Assembly (NCBI GenBank): GCA_000310025.1
Contig: FN649750.1
Location: forward strand, 3,613,472 to 3,677,471
DNA: 64,000 nucleotides
Reading direction: 5' to 3'
DNA from: Ectocarpus siliculosus
Taxonomy: Eukaryota > Sar > Phaeophyceae > Ectocarpales > Ectocarpaceae
The notes under the pieces were generated by a model that did not search any database, had not been told where the DNA came from, and saw only the letters and a program-made list of their open reading frames with translations. This document shows positions 35,001-48,594 of the stretch, piece by piece (within the stretch, counting starts at the first letter, position 1; every line of letters starts with the position of its first letter). The position numbers and the translations under genes are program-made.

Positions 35001-38000
35001 CACTCCAGGAAAAGAGAAAAGGATTTTGGTGGATACACGCTTTTGGAGCGGGAAATTCTCTCTGAGGTCAATGGTTGCTCCAAAATGTGTGGACATGCTA
35101 ACGTAGTTCACGTCAAGGCTCAATAGTACTATTGGATGGTAACTTGCTGTAGACATCCTCTCATGGCTGCGTTTTTGCACGACCGTTTCGCAGTGGCAAC
35201 GTCGCGGTTGTGCAGTTCTCCAGCGATACCCTTAGCATCGAGTATCAGAGAGAGGGGGAGGGGAGTGGTGGTGGCGGGGGCAATAAACCGATCAGCAGCG
35301 GTATGGCAACAGCAACAAAGGGGGCCGCCATCGAAGGGGGCAACTCTTCAACTGTGGAAGGAGAGCACGTGGTGCGGTGCGATATCACCATCAAGGGCTT
35401 CCACCTGCAGGTGCCTGAGACTGCGAGCTTCATCGTGTCTGTCGATAATAATATGTGTCCGATTCAACTTCGCCGAGAACGAGGTACGAATCCAATAGGA
35501 CACACTTTGGTCAGAGTTTCCCCGTACCACTGGAGTTTACTCCGAACAAAAAACACAATTTGCACTCGATCGAAAGATGCAACAACCTATTGCGATTCAT
35601 GACGGTGTCACGAGACATATCCGCGAAGAAACGCTTTGGAGTGCACACGAGGAGCATGGTGGCGTCTAGTTTTCTCTCAACAAGACAAGATCCGAGGATG
35701 CCCGCTTACAGAAAGAACAGCTGGATGCCAGAGAAAACACCTACATGCCCCACGCCGTGCATCCGAAACAGGGTTTCCCAGATTTTTCGTGATGACTTGC
35801 GTGGTCCAAACATGCGGGGGGAACGGGTTGACGGGCCGAACACACTACGTGGTACGTTTCGAGCGTGCTTCTATTTCATGTTCAAGCGCTCCTCCAGGCT
35901 GACGCTGGCCTCTGACACCTTGATGCACTTAACCACGTCTGTGGTTGCCACCGGTCGATTTCTTGTCGATGCTACTCGCCGCCCGCTTTCCAAACCGCCC
36001 AATATAAATCGACGTGTTGACGGACGTCTGGTCGAACGCCGTCGGGTCTTCTTGCGGATGTCGGAAAAGGGCGACTCTCTTCTAGTACACAACAGCAAGC
36101 AGGCACAGGTGAGACGGTGATAGGTGCACCGGCCCGTATGCCCGACAGAGGAAACGAGGAGCATTCATATGAAACTTATTTTTGGTCGCACGATGAAGGC
36201 ACCGCCAGGGTCGACAAGTCTGAACAAGCGGAAAACGGTGTCGTGTATTCTGCGTAAGACGGACGTTGATCGAGATGCTTCTCAAGCTGCAGAGAGAGAA
36301 GGTAGGGATAGGGGTAGAGAGAGGCACAAGCAACAAGTGTAGGCCCGCCCCACGTATCCACTTTTGTTGAGCGTGAAAACCAACTGTCTCTGATGACACA
36401 CCCAGCGATTCGTGAAGCGGGGAGGCGGGGCCGGCCTCACTCTCCAGAGAGGCGTGTCCCATACCCGTTCTCTGTTTTTAACCTGTTCCAGCCATGTAAT
36501 CGGAAACTTTTCGCTTTCATTCCCCTCCTTCCGGCAGCTGGTGAAGCTAAGAGGAGCCGGCCTGTCCCCGAAGAGAGGGGACCCGTGGCCGTGCCTGGCT
36601 CGGTCGGTCGCAGTGGACGATGCAAGGGATCAGGCTTTCGTAGCCGCTGGCTCCAGGGTGGAGATTTACAACTTGAAGGTGTGTCGTCGCCGTCATCGTC
36701 GTCTCACCGTGACAGTGCGAGACATCACACATCCACTTGAAAGATTTCTAGAAATCGATTACTCCACAACCAACGATGCGAAAATTGACCGGGTACGTTA
36801 CGTGTAAGGAACGCTCGACGAGGTCTGACGCGAACCTTTTCGGCATTGGCAGCCTCAAATGTTACGCGGAATAATCGAGCCGTAGAATTCGTGCAGGGTG
36901 CATGCCATGACTCGATAACTCACGGTAACCGTCGTCGTCGTTGTCGTCGTGGTTGCACTCTACTTCGTACGCACATAATGGTTCCGCATGTTCCCGCCAA
37001 TCCTATGTAGGAGTAGTGAGTAGCCCAATGTGCAGACCATACAAATGGGAAAACAACAAGTGCGGCCCCGAAAACGCACGCTCTCCTTGAACAAAAATCG
37101 GGTCTCCATTTGTTTTTTCAGGGGGGTTTCAAGAGCGCCCTGGCGTTTACGGAAGCGGAGGGGAACCCCATCTTGGTTTCCCTCTGCGGCTCTTTCTTGG
37201 CCGTTGCCACCGATCGGGGAGTCATCAAGCTGTACGACGTCTCCAAGCGGGCAAAGATCGACGCGTCCACTCTACCGGTGAAAACACGAATAGTCTAGTC
37301 GGGTAGCCAGTTGTCGTGGGGTATGCATGGGAACAGATTTCTTGCATAGATACTGATCAAGGTAGAGAAACTACGCTGTCCCATCTTTGTGCAGCTGTCA
37401 ACGTGTTGGGTATCCTCTCACTATGGGAAGCCGGAGAACAAGAATGTTTCGTTCGAGAGATGACTATTTCTAGTAAACTTGATCATTTGTAGCACGAACT
37501 CAGACCCTAGTGTCTGGCGGGATGTTCTTGAACTTCATCAGAACCGAATACACCCCCCTTCCCCCCTCTGACTTGCCTGGGTGCAAAGGTCCGACCGCTG
37601 GGCAACGCTGGAGCTTTCAAGTGTCCGAAGACAGGGAGCAGCCTTGGCGTGATTCGGTCGATTTCGTGTAACGCCGACGGGACAAGGGTCTCCATACTCA
37701 GCGACAAGGTTCACGGCCAGGTAGGGTGCCGTCGCTTAGTCATACCTGAAACACGCCTCTGTTTTGCTGGTCACGGAAGCTGTGTGATGCTGGTGGAGTT
37801 TCAGGTGGTAGCTCGGCGTGCACACGAGGCAGATCGAAAGAGGATTTCACTAGGAAACGACAAAACTCGTACTCAGTCAACTAGACCGTCCTAGGTTGAG
37901 ATCTTTAGGTTGATAATTGATGGACTTTCATGGCACTGACTGCCGTAATTGTTCCAACTGACCGGCGAAACTTGATTTTGCACCAGTTGCATGCCTCTAC

Positions 38001-41000
38001 CCCCCATTTCCTTCTCATTAACCATACATCAATCGACCTTCTCCCGCACAAACACATGAAAAAAAGTCCTTGAAGATTCGGTTTCCGGACAGCCGTATCC
38101 ACGTCTACGGATCCGACAAGGACTCTGTCGAGAGCTATGATTGGGGACCTGAAGGACGGTTTCCTACCGCACATTTCTGGGACCCACAGGTGAAGGAGGT
38201 GTAAATAACACCATGGGTAGGTATCGTGGGGTCCGCTGCTGCGATACGCGTGTGAAAGAATGAGCCCATCGCAGGTCCACGTGAGAAAGTAGTAGCCTCT
38301 CGAGACTCATATTCTACGACTGTGAGTCTCTTTTCCAAGAGTCAAATATTGTAATTCTTCCCTGGTACACAAGTCCACTTTTTCATCCATCTACACCAAA
38401 GCTATTGGCGGGAAAACGATTTCCATTAGTCACAGGCTGGCCCAAGCTCCTTACAAAGAAGAAAGCATAGCATAGACAACTCTGACGATCGCGACCTTTG
38501 TTTTCACGTAGTCAGCAACCAATAAATATGGTTGTTGCTCTGTTACAGTTGATTTTGTTTTTGCTCTATTTGGCTGGTGGCCTTGGCACACGCTTCCCGC
38601 CTCGCTTCAGTGCGTAGATAAGCTTGTCCTTTTAACGCGTTTTCAAGAACATCGGACCTGACTTTTATTCGACTAGCGAGAAGCTGCTCCGGTCGCGGCG
38701 CTGGCTGACCCGCCAATGCGTTATGCACCTGTCTGTCTGTGTCCCTTCCTCGTTTTAACCCCAGGAACCAAGGTTGTTGGCTGTAGAGGCAAGACGCGCT
38801 ACCGGTGGAAACGGTCGGGGTGCCCAGCAGAAGGCAAGAAAACGTGTTTCTAGCAGCAGGAGCATATTGGGTCGACGAATTACTCACGCATAGATGGTTA
38901 ACGTGGTGATGTTGCAGCTGAGTTTGGATCAACGTGATCGCGAAGCGGTAACGTGCTTCCCGTTTCCTTCCCTCCTTCTCTCCTTCTCTCCTTCTCTCCT
39001 TCTCTCCGTCCCTCCGTCCCTCCCTCCGTCCCTCCCTCCGTCACTCTCTCCTTCCCTCCGAACAGAAACTGTCCAGTGGCGATGGCAGGGAAGAGAAGAA
39101 GAGCGGGGCTGAAGGGGAGGCCAGGAGATGGGGGGACGACAAGTATGGGGGAGATTCAGAAGCAGCTGCAGCCGCAAGAAGCAGCGCAAGGGCGAAAGCG
39201 GCAAACCTGGGCGACTCGGGCCCTTGCGAGGCAGAGGTGAGGTAGTCGTGTTAGAACCGACGGCGTACTCTTTGCCTATATTCCACTCGGTGCACACTCA
39301 GAGATGTGTGAGTCGCATCCCGTCTCCGAGGCTCTTCTTCGCAGCGCGTTCCATGAAAAAAGCAAATGAAGCTACAGCGGGCGGGGAACTAACACCGTAG
39401 AAATGGAAAGTTGGGGGCGCTCGTGCGACGTGAGTAAGAATCGGGCGGGCTCTTGTTGAGTGCAAGATGGTGTCTGACAACCAGCGAAACCTCATTCGAT
39501 TCTGTCCTTTCATTGCTAGCGGTCGCACCTTCTCCCCTAAATTTCCCCAACAATATTCAGGTCACGACGTTGTTCGTAACGAGCGACTTCGGCATCCTGA
39601 TGCAAGACTCCTTCCCTCTAGAAGAACCTTTGGAAGCCCTTCTTGGACTACAGGTACATGACGTCCACAAGGGGAACCCTGTTGCAACAAGTCTTGGCGG
39701 CATCGAATAGACTTGGCTAGTCCTCCCGGAGCCATCGGTGATATCACCTGTACACGAGGGTCTGACCACCAATAGGCATCGTTTGGCGAAGCAAGCCACG
39801 GGCCTTGATGTTAAGCCATTGCTTCGCAGGCATGAGCAAAGTCCATTCGAGCAAAGTCCATTCGAACGTCGAACCTACGACCAACCACGTCAATTTATAC
39901 CCCTGGTGATGATTGGCCTGTACCGCAGCCCCCTCCTCTCTCTCTGCTCCGCGCTCTACCATCAGATTCCTCGCTTATACTTCACAGCGCGAGGGGTACC
40001 CATCCCTGACGAAAAGGAGAAGTCAGACATTGCAGACGACGTCCTAGGAAGCGGAATTCTGGTAGATCAGGGAGGCGGTGTCGTGACGAGTGGAGTGGAT
40101 GGGGAGGGCGGAGGGCAGCTAGCAGGACGGCCGGTCTTGATGTCGCGGGCCATGAGGGACTTCGCAGGGCTCGACCAGGTAACGACAAAAGGTAGCCAAA
40201 GGGCATAGTCGTTCGACCAAAAATGGTCTGTGCGAGAGCGATTGCCTTCAATGATTGTAGAGGTCTAGGCGAGTGCGACCGGGCACCACAAGCTTGGTGG
40301 CAAATCTTGCGTTCACATTATACTCTTGCAATTGTTTCTGCCTGCGAACGCCACCCTCGTAATGTCTTCATGACGAGAGGTGTGTGTGCCAGAATTCAGG
40401 AATATTGGGGTGCCTAGACCGAGAACACCAGTAAATTCACTCATTCTCTTGGGCTTCTGGTTCTGTGAGATTCCGACAGCACGTTGTGCTCGAATACTCC
40501 CCCCCCCGTTCTGAATCAGCCCTCAACGACGTTGGCATGTAGCAGCATTTGTCGCTTTCGAAGAGCGCACTCAAACGTTGGAAGTAGCCGCCGAGGGATA
40601 GAAGCACTACCTCGTTCCTGTGCGATCAGCGGCCTTGACTACGATAAATAGCTCCCGCCGCACCCCCAACTCCCCACAGTCCAACGGATTCAACGAACAA
40701 AGCTTGTCATCAATATCATGCAACAACAGTCTCACTGTCATCTCTTGATCCCGGTGAGCGAAATCTTGGACAAGCACCTTCTCCCTACGTGAGGGAAAAC
40801 AAAGCTTATGTGGCGCTCCGATACTTATTCACCGTACATATCGCTTGGTCCTAAACCATTGGGCTCATTGTTTGTCTCGGACTCGGCTGAAACATTTGTT
40901 GCATCACGCTATGCGGCAGGTGGACGAGAAGACTTCGGCGGCTCTGCTAGACTTTTCTCTGCATCTGACGGTGGGTGACATGGACAAGGCGTACGCCGCG

Positions 41001-44000
41001 GTGCGGCTGATCAAGAGCGCCACCGTGTGGGAGAACATGGCGCACATGTGCGTCAAGACGCGTCGCCTGGACGTCGCGGAGGTGAGTGACTGCGCCCACC
41101 CCTCGCTGCCCCAATTCACTTAGTTGGGTAAGGTTGGATGGGCTTCCGTGACGTCGACGACTACGATGACGACGACGACGACGATCATCTCCCAAAACAT
41201 TTGTCTGTGCTCGTGCCCGTCATAACCCTTAGCTGTGCTTGGGAAACATGGGGCACGCTCGAGGGGCGGCAGCGGTCCGTCTGGCCAAGATGGAACCCGA
41301 GCCGGAGGTAGCCGTAGCTCAGGTGGGACTCCCTGACTTGCGGTAGTCGTTGTTGATGCTAACCACGAGAGGGCTGTACGCAGGGACGACGGCTGCATTT
41401 CAACATGCCCCAGAACTTGTCCCACACAAGCAAGCAGAGCCATATGTGCAGCAACAAACACATCATAGAAAGCATAGAAAATAGTTTTACTGTAAAATTT
41501 TGAGGCATTCCATTGAAGCCCTAAATGAGCAGCTGAACGCGTATCCTCGTGCGCTCGATCTGTTTATGCAGGTGGCGACGCAGCTAGGATTGCTGGATGA
41601 TGCCGTACGTCTGTACCGGGAGTGTGGTCGCTACGACCTCCTCAATGGGCTCTATCAGGCCTCTGGACTTTGGGAGCGGGCCCTGGAGGTCGCAGAGGCT
41701 AACGACGGGATAAACCTTTCCACGACACACCAACTCTATGCCCAGCACCTGGAAAAGGTAATAGCGAGAGGGCAAGAGGGAGAGGGCTCGGCATCCTTGG
41801 GAAAACAATCCGGATTCACTTTCAGTGCTTTACATCTTCAATTCATAATAACCTTGGTTATGGTCGCGTTATTCTAAGAGGACAATGTCTAATATAAGTT
41901 AATCAAGGCGACCAAACCCCTCTCTTAACTATGCGCCCCTTCTTTCGATATGTACTTGTGGTTAAATGCCTTAGGTGGGCGACACAGCCGGCGCCATCCA
42001 GCACTACGAGCTCGCCGGCACTCACTGTGTGGAGGTGCCGCGGATGCTTTACGAGCGCGGGAGGGTGGAGGATCTAGAGGAGTATATCACTCAGGTGCCC
42101 TTCATACGTTGCACACTCGTGGGAACGGTTTCGACAGAAAGTGATGCTGAAATCCCCCACTCCAAAATAACGCCCAGCCCATGCTATTACTTCATTGTCC
42201 CGTGTGCCTTGACACCATGATGTTTTTTGTTCCTTCGATCGCGAGGAAAAGCTTGGAATGCAAAGATTAAGGTCAAAAGGAGGAGCTCCCTGCCCCAAAA
42301 GGGTCGCCCGTTTGGGGGTTGATGACAAACTCCCACCTTAGCCGATACGGTCCAAGCGCGTAACATTCCAGGATATCACCGGGTCTGGTACCCTTTCCCC
42401 CTTTCCGGCCAACGTGAGGGAGTCCACAACCTCCTCCACTGAAGGAGGTAGACATAAGTAACATGCGGTTCATAGAGGAGTTGATCTCGATTCCCGGTTT
42501 GGCGCTCGGACCGGCTTGAGCGACCTGTCTCGTCCCCCGCTCTCCTGTCGTTATCGTTGCTGTGTCAGGGCAACAACGTGCAACTGCTCAAGTGGTGGTC
42601 TCAGTACCTCGAGTCAAGAGGAGAGTTCGAAAAGGCCCGCAAAACCTACACCCGGGCGCAGGACTACCTGTCGTTGGTCAGGCTGGCCTGCCAAGGTGGA
42701 CAGGTCGAGCGGGTGCGTCATCGACAAGTACCACACTTTTTGCAAGCGAAAAGCCAATGTAACTCGTTGCTTACCCCGCCAAACGAGCCTCTGACTCTAG
42801 CCTGTCACCGAAATATGTTCTGTGTTATTGTCTTGAGTAGGATCCTCTCCCCTGTCCCCTCCCCCTCCCTATTTCGATTTCCCTTTTTAGCACCATACAT
42901 CACACCTCTCTCCCTTCTTTCCCCCTCATGAACTCGAACTACAATTGCATATATCAGGCGATAGGGATCGTGAACGAGTCGGGGTCGGCGCCGGCCGCGT
43001 ACCACCTTGCGAGGCATTTGGAAGCGGTGGGGAGAACGGCCGAGGCCGTTTCGTTCTACGCTCGAAGCAACCGTTTTAATCACGCCATCCGATTGGCCAA
43101 GGACCACGGCATGGACTCCGAGGTAATCAGCATATTTCAAGGCATGAAGTCGGCAGTCGCAATGCTCTGGTTTTTGTGATCGCGCTTCTCGTTGAGACCT
43201 TCTGATGTTGAATCTGTTCCATCCAATGGTGGTAACGAGGATCCAGAGCCCTGAGAATCGTGTGGTTCACTTTCATTTCCTGGCGCGCAAACTCCGAACT
43301 GGCCAATTTCTCTCGAAACAAGCGACGAACGTGCCCTCAAGCAGTCACCCGACCCTCATGGATCCTGTTGTGTTACTTCGGTGATGGCCACATATATCAG
43401 GCCCCCAAAAGGTTTCAAAGCCAGTCCCAACAAGGAAAGCCCACCAAATCCAACCTCTATCCTCACACCGACGGCCTCTTATTCCGTTCTTTCCTCTTGC
43501 CTGTTGGCGAATCTCCTCTTGCCTGTTGACGAATGTTTTTCCCAACACCCACGACCATGAATGGACATGCAGCTGATGGGGTTCGCTCTCAAGAGTCGAC
43601 CAAGCCTCATGGTCTCCGTTGCGGACTACCTCCAAGACAAGGGCGAACTAGAAAAGGCGGTGCAGCTGTACCAGAAGGCGGGTGAGGTTACCAAGGCCTT
43701 AGACCTCTGCTTCCGGTCCGGTGCGGCAAGCGGAGAAGCAGATCAGAAGCACGGGGGTGAGGGCGAGGGGGAGAGAAGCCCGGCAATGTTTGAGGCGCTC
43801 AAGTCTATGATGGACGACCTTGGCTCGCACGCTTCTCCGCAGGTAGGTTCGGCATGGAACATGCACCGTGCTAGTCGTTGCGGTGGCGAGAACGGGTGGG
43901 TTGCAGTGGCAGTACTGTAGCATTTTCCTAAACAGATCGAGATACACCTCAACAAACCACGCCCCGCCATGCCCTGAAGGAGGACTGCGGCAGCAGTGTC

Positions 44001-47000
44001 GGGACAAGCAGCAGCAACCCGAGAGAACGATAGCCTTCACGAACTTCGATGGGTGGTGCCTTCGTTCGGTTGAAACGAAATAGCATTCAATCTGGTTGTT
44101 GTACTTCGGGTTGGTATAGGGTTTGAGAGGCTAATTTTCTGCCTGGTCCTACTCCGCTTGCACAGTGCATTGGCTTTCGAACAGCGGATAAACTTCGTGG
44201 AAGCCATGTAAGCGCGTAGTTTAGGAATGTTCTGGAATTTCATACGCCTCGAGAGAGTTTGCTGCTTGCGTGAGACGGTGTGGACATGCACCATGTACGT
44301 AGCAAGTCCACCAACGCCTGGATGAATACAGCAGTCGTCTTGGCAATAGACACGGAGCAAACAAATTGAACAGTGTTTTGCTGACCTTTGTGTCGAAGCT
44401 ATCCATTGAAGCACAGTTGGGCGAATCTACTCATTCTTGTAGGGACTCGCTGGAAACGCCCTCAATCCACTTCACTGCATGCTTCTCCCTCCCTGGCATA
44501 TCTCAACATATTCAAGGTGTTGAGGGGCAACCACATGGATGCGATCCTTCCCTGAGATCCCTTGGTGCGCCTTGCATCAAAGTGCGTCAACGATGTGCCG
44601 ATCACCTTGACAATTGGCATTGGAATACCACAGGGACAATTAACGATACGTCTCTGACCTTGCCAACATTTGATTCGCCATGCATAAACTTGTTGTAGGT
44701 CCTTTCGCGCTGCGTGGAGTTCTTTGTCGCCAACGGGCAGTTCGATAAAGCTGTGGGGCTGTGCATCACCAACCGAAAGCACTTACAAGCCATTGAGCTC
44801 TGTGTCGCACATAAGGTAAGAGAGAACGAGCGGGAAAGAGAGCAGAGAGTTCGAGAAGGGGCGTCGAAGATAGAGCGAGGCAGGGCAAAACAGAGGGAGA
44901 TACCACTGGGAGAGAGAGAGATAGAGAGAGACAGCCCGGCTAACTTGCGTTTATCACTCCAGGTAAACATCTCCTAATCCTGGCACAAAAGCGTACGAGG
45001 CGAGCCCTTTTTTCACTACCACTGCCTTTGTCGAAGCCGCTCCTTTTGGCCCCCGCCTCCGACAGTCACTTTTTTCAATCCGCTCCGGCCGTACTCTGTA
45101 ACGCAACACGCATTGGGTATTCATACAAAAAGGTACCCATTTCAGAAGATATGGCGGAAGAACTCACCCCGAAAAAAGACGGAGGCGAGAGCGGCAACAG
45201 CGGTGGCAACGGTGGAGAGAGCGGTCGAATGGGCGAAAGCAAGGGGGGAATGGCAGAAGGCACTCGGGAGGACGTATTAAGGGAGCTGGCGAAGGCGTGT
45301 AAGCGTCAGGGGAACTTCCACCTCGCCTGCAAAAAGTACACGCAGGTGAGCAAGTATGCGAGAACCGATGTACCTGTTAGTGCTTTCTCGCTACATATTA
45401 TAATATCCAGTTGCCACTTTTTCATCACCAGCGGTGCAGCAGACGGATTCCTCGATTCCGGACACAACACGCAATGAGGCACCATTTACATTTGTCTTTT
45501 TTCAGGTATTCGTCTGCTTTCGCCAGTACTTTGACAACTCCCCTCTGCCCGGCTCCAAATTCTAAATACACAACAGGCGGGCGACAGACTAAAGGCCCTG
45601 AAGTGCTTGCTGAAGAGCGGCGACACGAAGAGCATTGTCTACTACGCCGGGGTCAGCCGCAGCCGCGACATCTACATCTTGGCGGCCAATTACTTGCAGA
45701 ACTTGGACTGGCATGATGACCCACAGGTGATCGTGTCCTTCGCCGTATGTGCACGAATGTCACTACGTTATCGAACCAAAACATTTGAATAGTATGAGCA
45801 CAAATGGCGTTGTCTCGATGTCTTCACAGATGCCTGCAAGTACGATATTTCAACAAAAACGATCACATCGTTATACTCCTCGTGCACACGCACTTCCCGT
45901 GCACCACCACATAAATCAGGCCCTGTGGACCTCACGAATTTTGCACCGTGGTGAGGAAGCCCCCCACACACTCGTGTTCCTTATCAACCAGCAAGAAATC
46001 TGGTGGCTCACCTCAGATGTTTCTCACGTTCATTGGTCTAGTCGTAGCATGTTCCACAAGAGTGTGTGTCCTGTAAGTGTGTAGCGTTCGAGTCGGGAGA
46101 AGGAACGCACTACGCTCGCTTTGACCAACACACACCCGGGTTGCGGTTTTACCATGCCCGTCCAGGTGATGAAGTCCATCATAGCGTTTTACACCAAGGC
46201 TAAGGCGCACTTGCAGCTGTCCGACTTCTACGACGCCTGCGCTCAGGTTTGTCATACTGTCACAATGCTGAAACGCGAATGTGGCATGGAGCGTCTTGTT
46301 TCGAAATTGATGGCCCGTCATACAATGCATCTGGTGGCGATAATAATCATGTGGTCTCGTGTTTTTGCTGACGTCATCTTTGTCGTTGTCGTCGTCGTGG
46401 CCGGCTCTGGCGGCGTTGTTATTGTTGCTGTCGTTGCTGGTACTGCTCAGGAATGCGTGCGTGCGACACGTAAGCCCGTTGACAGTAACCCTTCCGTACC
46501 TCGATTTGTTGCAGCGCCCTCGACGCCTCCCCCCAGATAAAACAAAGTTCCATTCCCACCAGAGGCTATCAATACCAAGCCCATTCAAATATTGTCAGAA
46601 TTGTCTTGAGTAGAGTTTCAACATGGCTATTCCTCCTCCACCAAAGAAACACGCAACCATAGACGGAAGAATCGTAGGAGTATATTACTACGATGTGATG
46701 GACTAGCGTGCCAGACAAGAAAACACGCGATTTTCGCCAAGATGGCTATCAGGAGAAACGACCCTTTCACCAAACGTCTTCTCAAATCCCAAGGTGGAGA
46801 TCGACGAGTACAGGGACTACGAGAAGGCTCTGGGGGCAATGAACGAGGCCGCCAGGCAGCTCGCCAAGGCCGGTCCCGCAGGGGACAAACTGGCTCAGTT
46901 GAACAAGAGGGTTTTCCTCGTGGAAAGGTGCGAGGTAACAGATTGTGGCCGATCCCATCGGCTGTCGCTGCTGAACAAAGAGTTGGGCATTTCTGCATAT

Positions 47001-48594
47001 GAAGCCGACTCAGGTAACATGCCGGGGGACCCCGCGAGAGCGTCGCCCTTTTGTTTGACATCTACTATGATCGTTCATGCTTCAAGGTGGACGGATGCCA
47101 CTCTCCGTTGGCGCGTCATCAAGGATAGCGCAACGACCCCCCGTCACTACGGCACGTTTGTGCCCTATACTGCGCCTAACTCGTGGTCTGTCGGGTTAGC
47201 TAAATAGGGAATGGATAACCCGGGCGGGATGACGACCATAATAAGCTCGCCCTGTCTCTGTTGTTGATTGCTAACCTCTCAATCAATGTATCTATGCCGT
47301 TTTCACTGAGATACTGCTGAATATTCGTCCAAATGAGCTTGTCGTTTGGTATTGTCCATCCAGGTTTGTACAGGCGCGACGACTGGCGAAGGACGACCCT
47401 GACGGCATGGCGGCTATGTGTCAGCAGCTCTTGGCTAACGATGACCTCGAGACGGCGATGAGAGCGGGGGACGTCTTTGCGGCCCTCGTTAATCACTTCT
47501 TCGAAAGAGGCAATTGGCAGCAGTGCCACTCGCTCATGGGAAGGTAAGGTCGTTCTTCTCGTTGTTATTGTCTCCTCGGAAGGAACTATTTTCCATCCCC
47601 TCCGCTCCCCGTTTTAACCAACCGGCAAGAATCACTTCGTGGAAAGAGGGTGCAATTTCGAGGGAATATTTGCGTCTTTATTTCACCTTGGTACGATTGA
47701 GACTGGTGCTCATATGGAATGGTATCGAATGGCATGTCGTGGATGGTATTGTGTGGGATTGGTTCGGCGATCCGATATGCTACCATGTCCCCGGCCGCCC
47801 GTTTTGACTCCAGCCCCATCTTCGATTGGTCACTACCGCGTGAACCTGGATTGCACAGTAAGTTCCTTGACCGAGGGATAGTCGCATGCCCGTGCCTCGA
47901 CTACTTAGTATGGGTCACCGACACGCTTGAAAAATGTCTAACTCATACCGCGTTTCGCCTTCGGATGTGCACAAATAAACCCGCTTTGTCCGGCCGCCAT
48001 GGGTCCACCTCCCGCTCGTGACGGAACAAAACCACACGGAACATTTTCGTGAACCAACAGCATGCGCGACAGAGGGATCGTTCTGGATCCGTACCTCGAT
48101 CATGGAGTTCTGGCCAGGGTGTGCCAGGAAGTCGGAGTACCAGTCGAAGAGCTAGACCCTTCCGGCGCCGGTCTTGCACAGGTCAAGCGTTCATGTATTA
48201 TTAGCCGATGTTCGTCTCCCCTCGTAGGAAACCTTGTTGCGTATCTAGACTCCTTGGGCTGCGTGCTCCTTCTGTAATATTCGGTTTGCACTGGCACTAT
48301 TAATATGTAAAACAATCGGGGTGAATTTCATCGATAGTCAACAATGGCATAGTAGCTCATGAACCTTACAACCAATTCAGTTCCTCGACATCGACGACGA
48401 CGCAACACGAAGAGGTTATTTCTAAGCGTCTTTTTGCATTATCTTTCGACACTCTCAAACAGGCGGGTGTCGGTTTCGGCGACGACGCGGAGGATGAAGT
48501 AGGTGAGGAGGACCTCCCAATGGAAGAAGAGGAGGTGGCGTCAGACGCCGAGGGCGACTTCAACGGCGGGGACCAAGGAAGATCCTACAAGTAG
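29024..48594 (+). CDS. IFT140: Intraflagellar transport protein 140 (IFT-A core)
   Basis: 33 modelled exons: 29024-29170, 30726-30893, 31491-31628, 32402-32578, 33123-33209, 33460-33620, 33926-34055, 34591-34856, 35194-35410, 36070-36108, 36538-36678, 37122-37277, 37589-37720, 38067-38189, 38765-38788, 39066-39236, 39561-39653, 39966-40178, 40920-41081, 41233-41322, 41572-41757, 41975-42094, 42569-42712, 42958-43122, 43573-43842, 44699-44815, 45133-45345, 45577-45726, 46166-46246, 46794-46927, 47364-47543, 48061-48181, 48463-48594 (TAG). They give 4,848 nt, about 1,615 residues (human about 1,460). The N-terminal half carries WD40-type strands ([54 protein letters not shown]). From 39966 onward come the TPR-like blocks ([85 protein letters not shown]) and an acidic tail, as in IFT140. 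The protein is an IFT-A subunit for retrograde flagellar transport. The least certain parts are the 39-nt exon at 36070, the end of exon 7 (33995 or 34055) and the 24-nt exon at 38765, which needs a GC donor. Confidence 0.96.
38962..39060 (+). repeat. Long CT-rich tract (CTCCTTCT/CCCTCCGT repeats)
   Basis: Nearly 100 bp of tandem TCTCCTTC and TCCCTCCG units on the IFT140 coding strand, ending 5 nt before the acceptor of exon 39066-39236. It acts, or passes, as an extended polypyrimidine tract. Confidence 0.8.
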
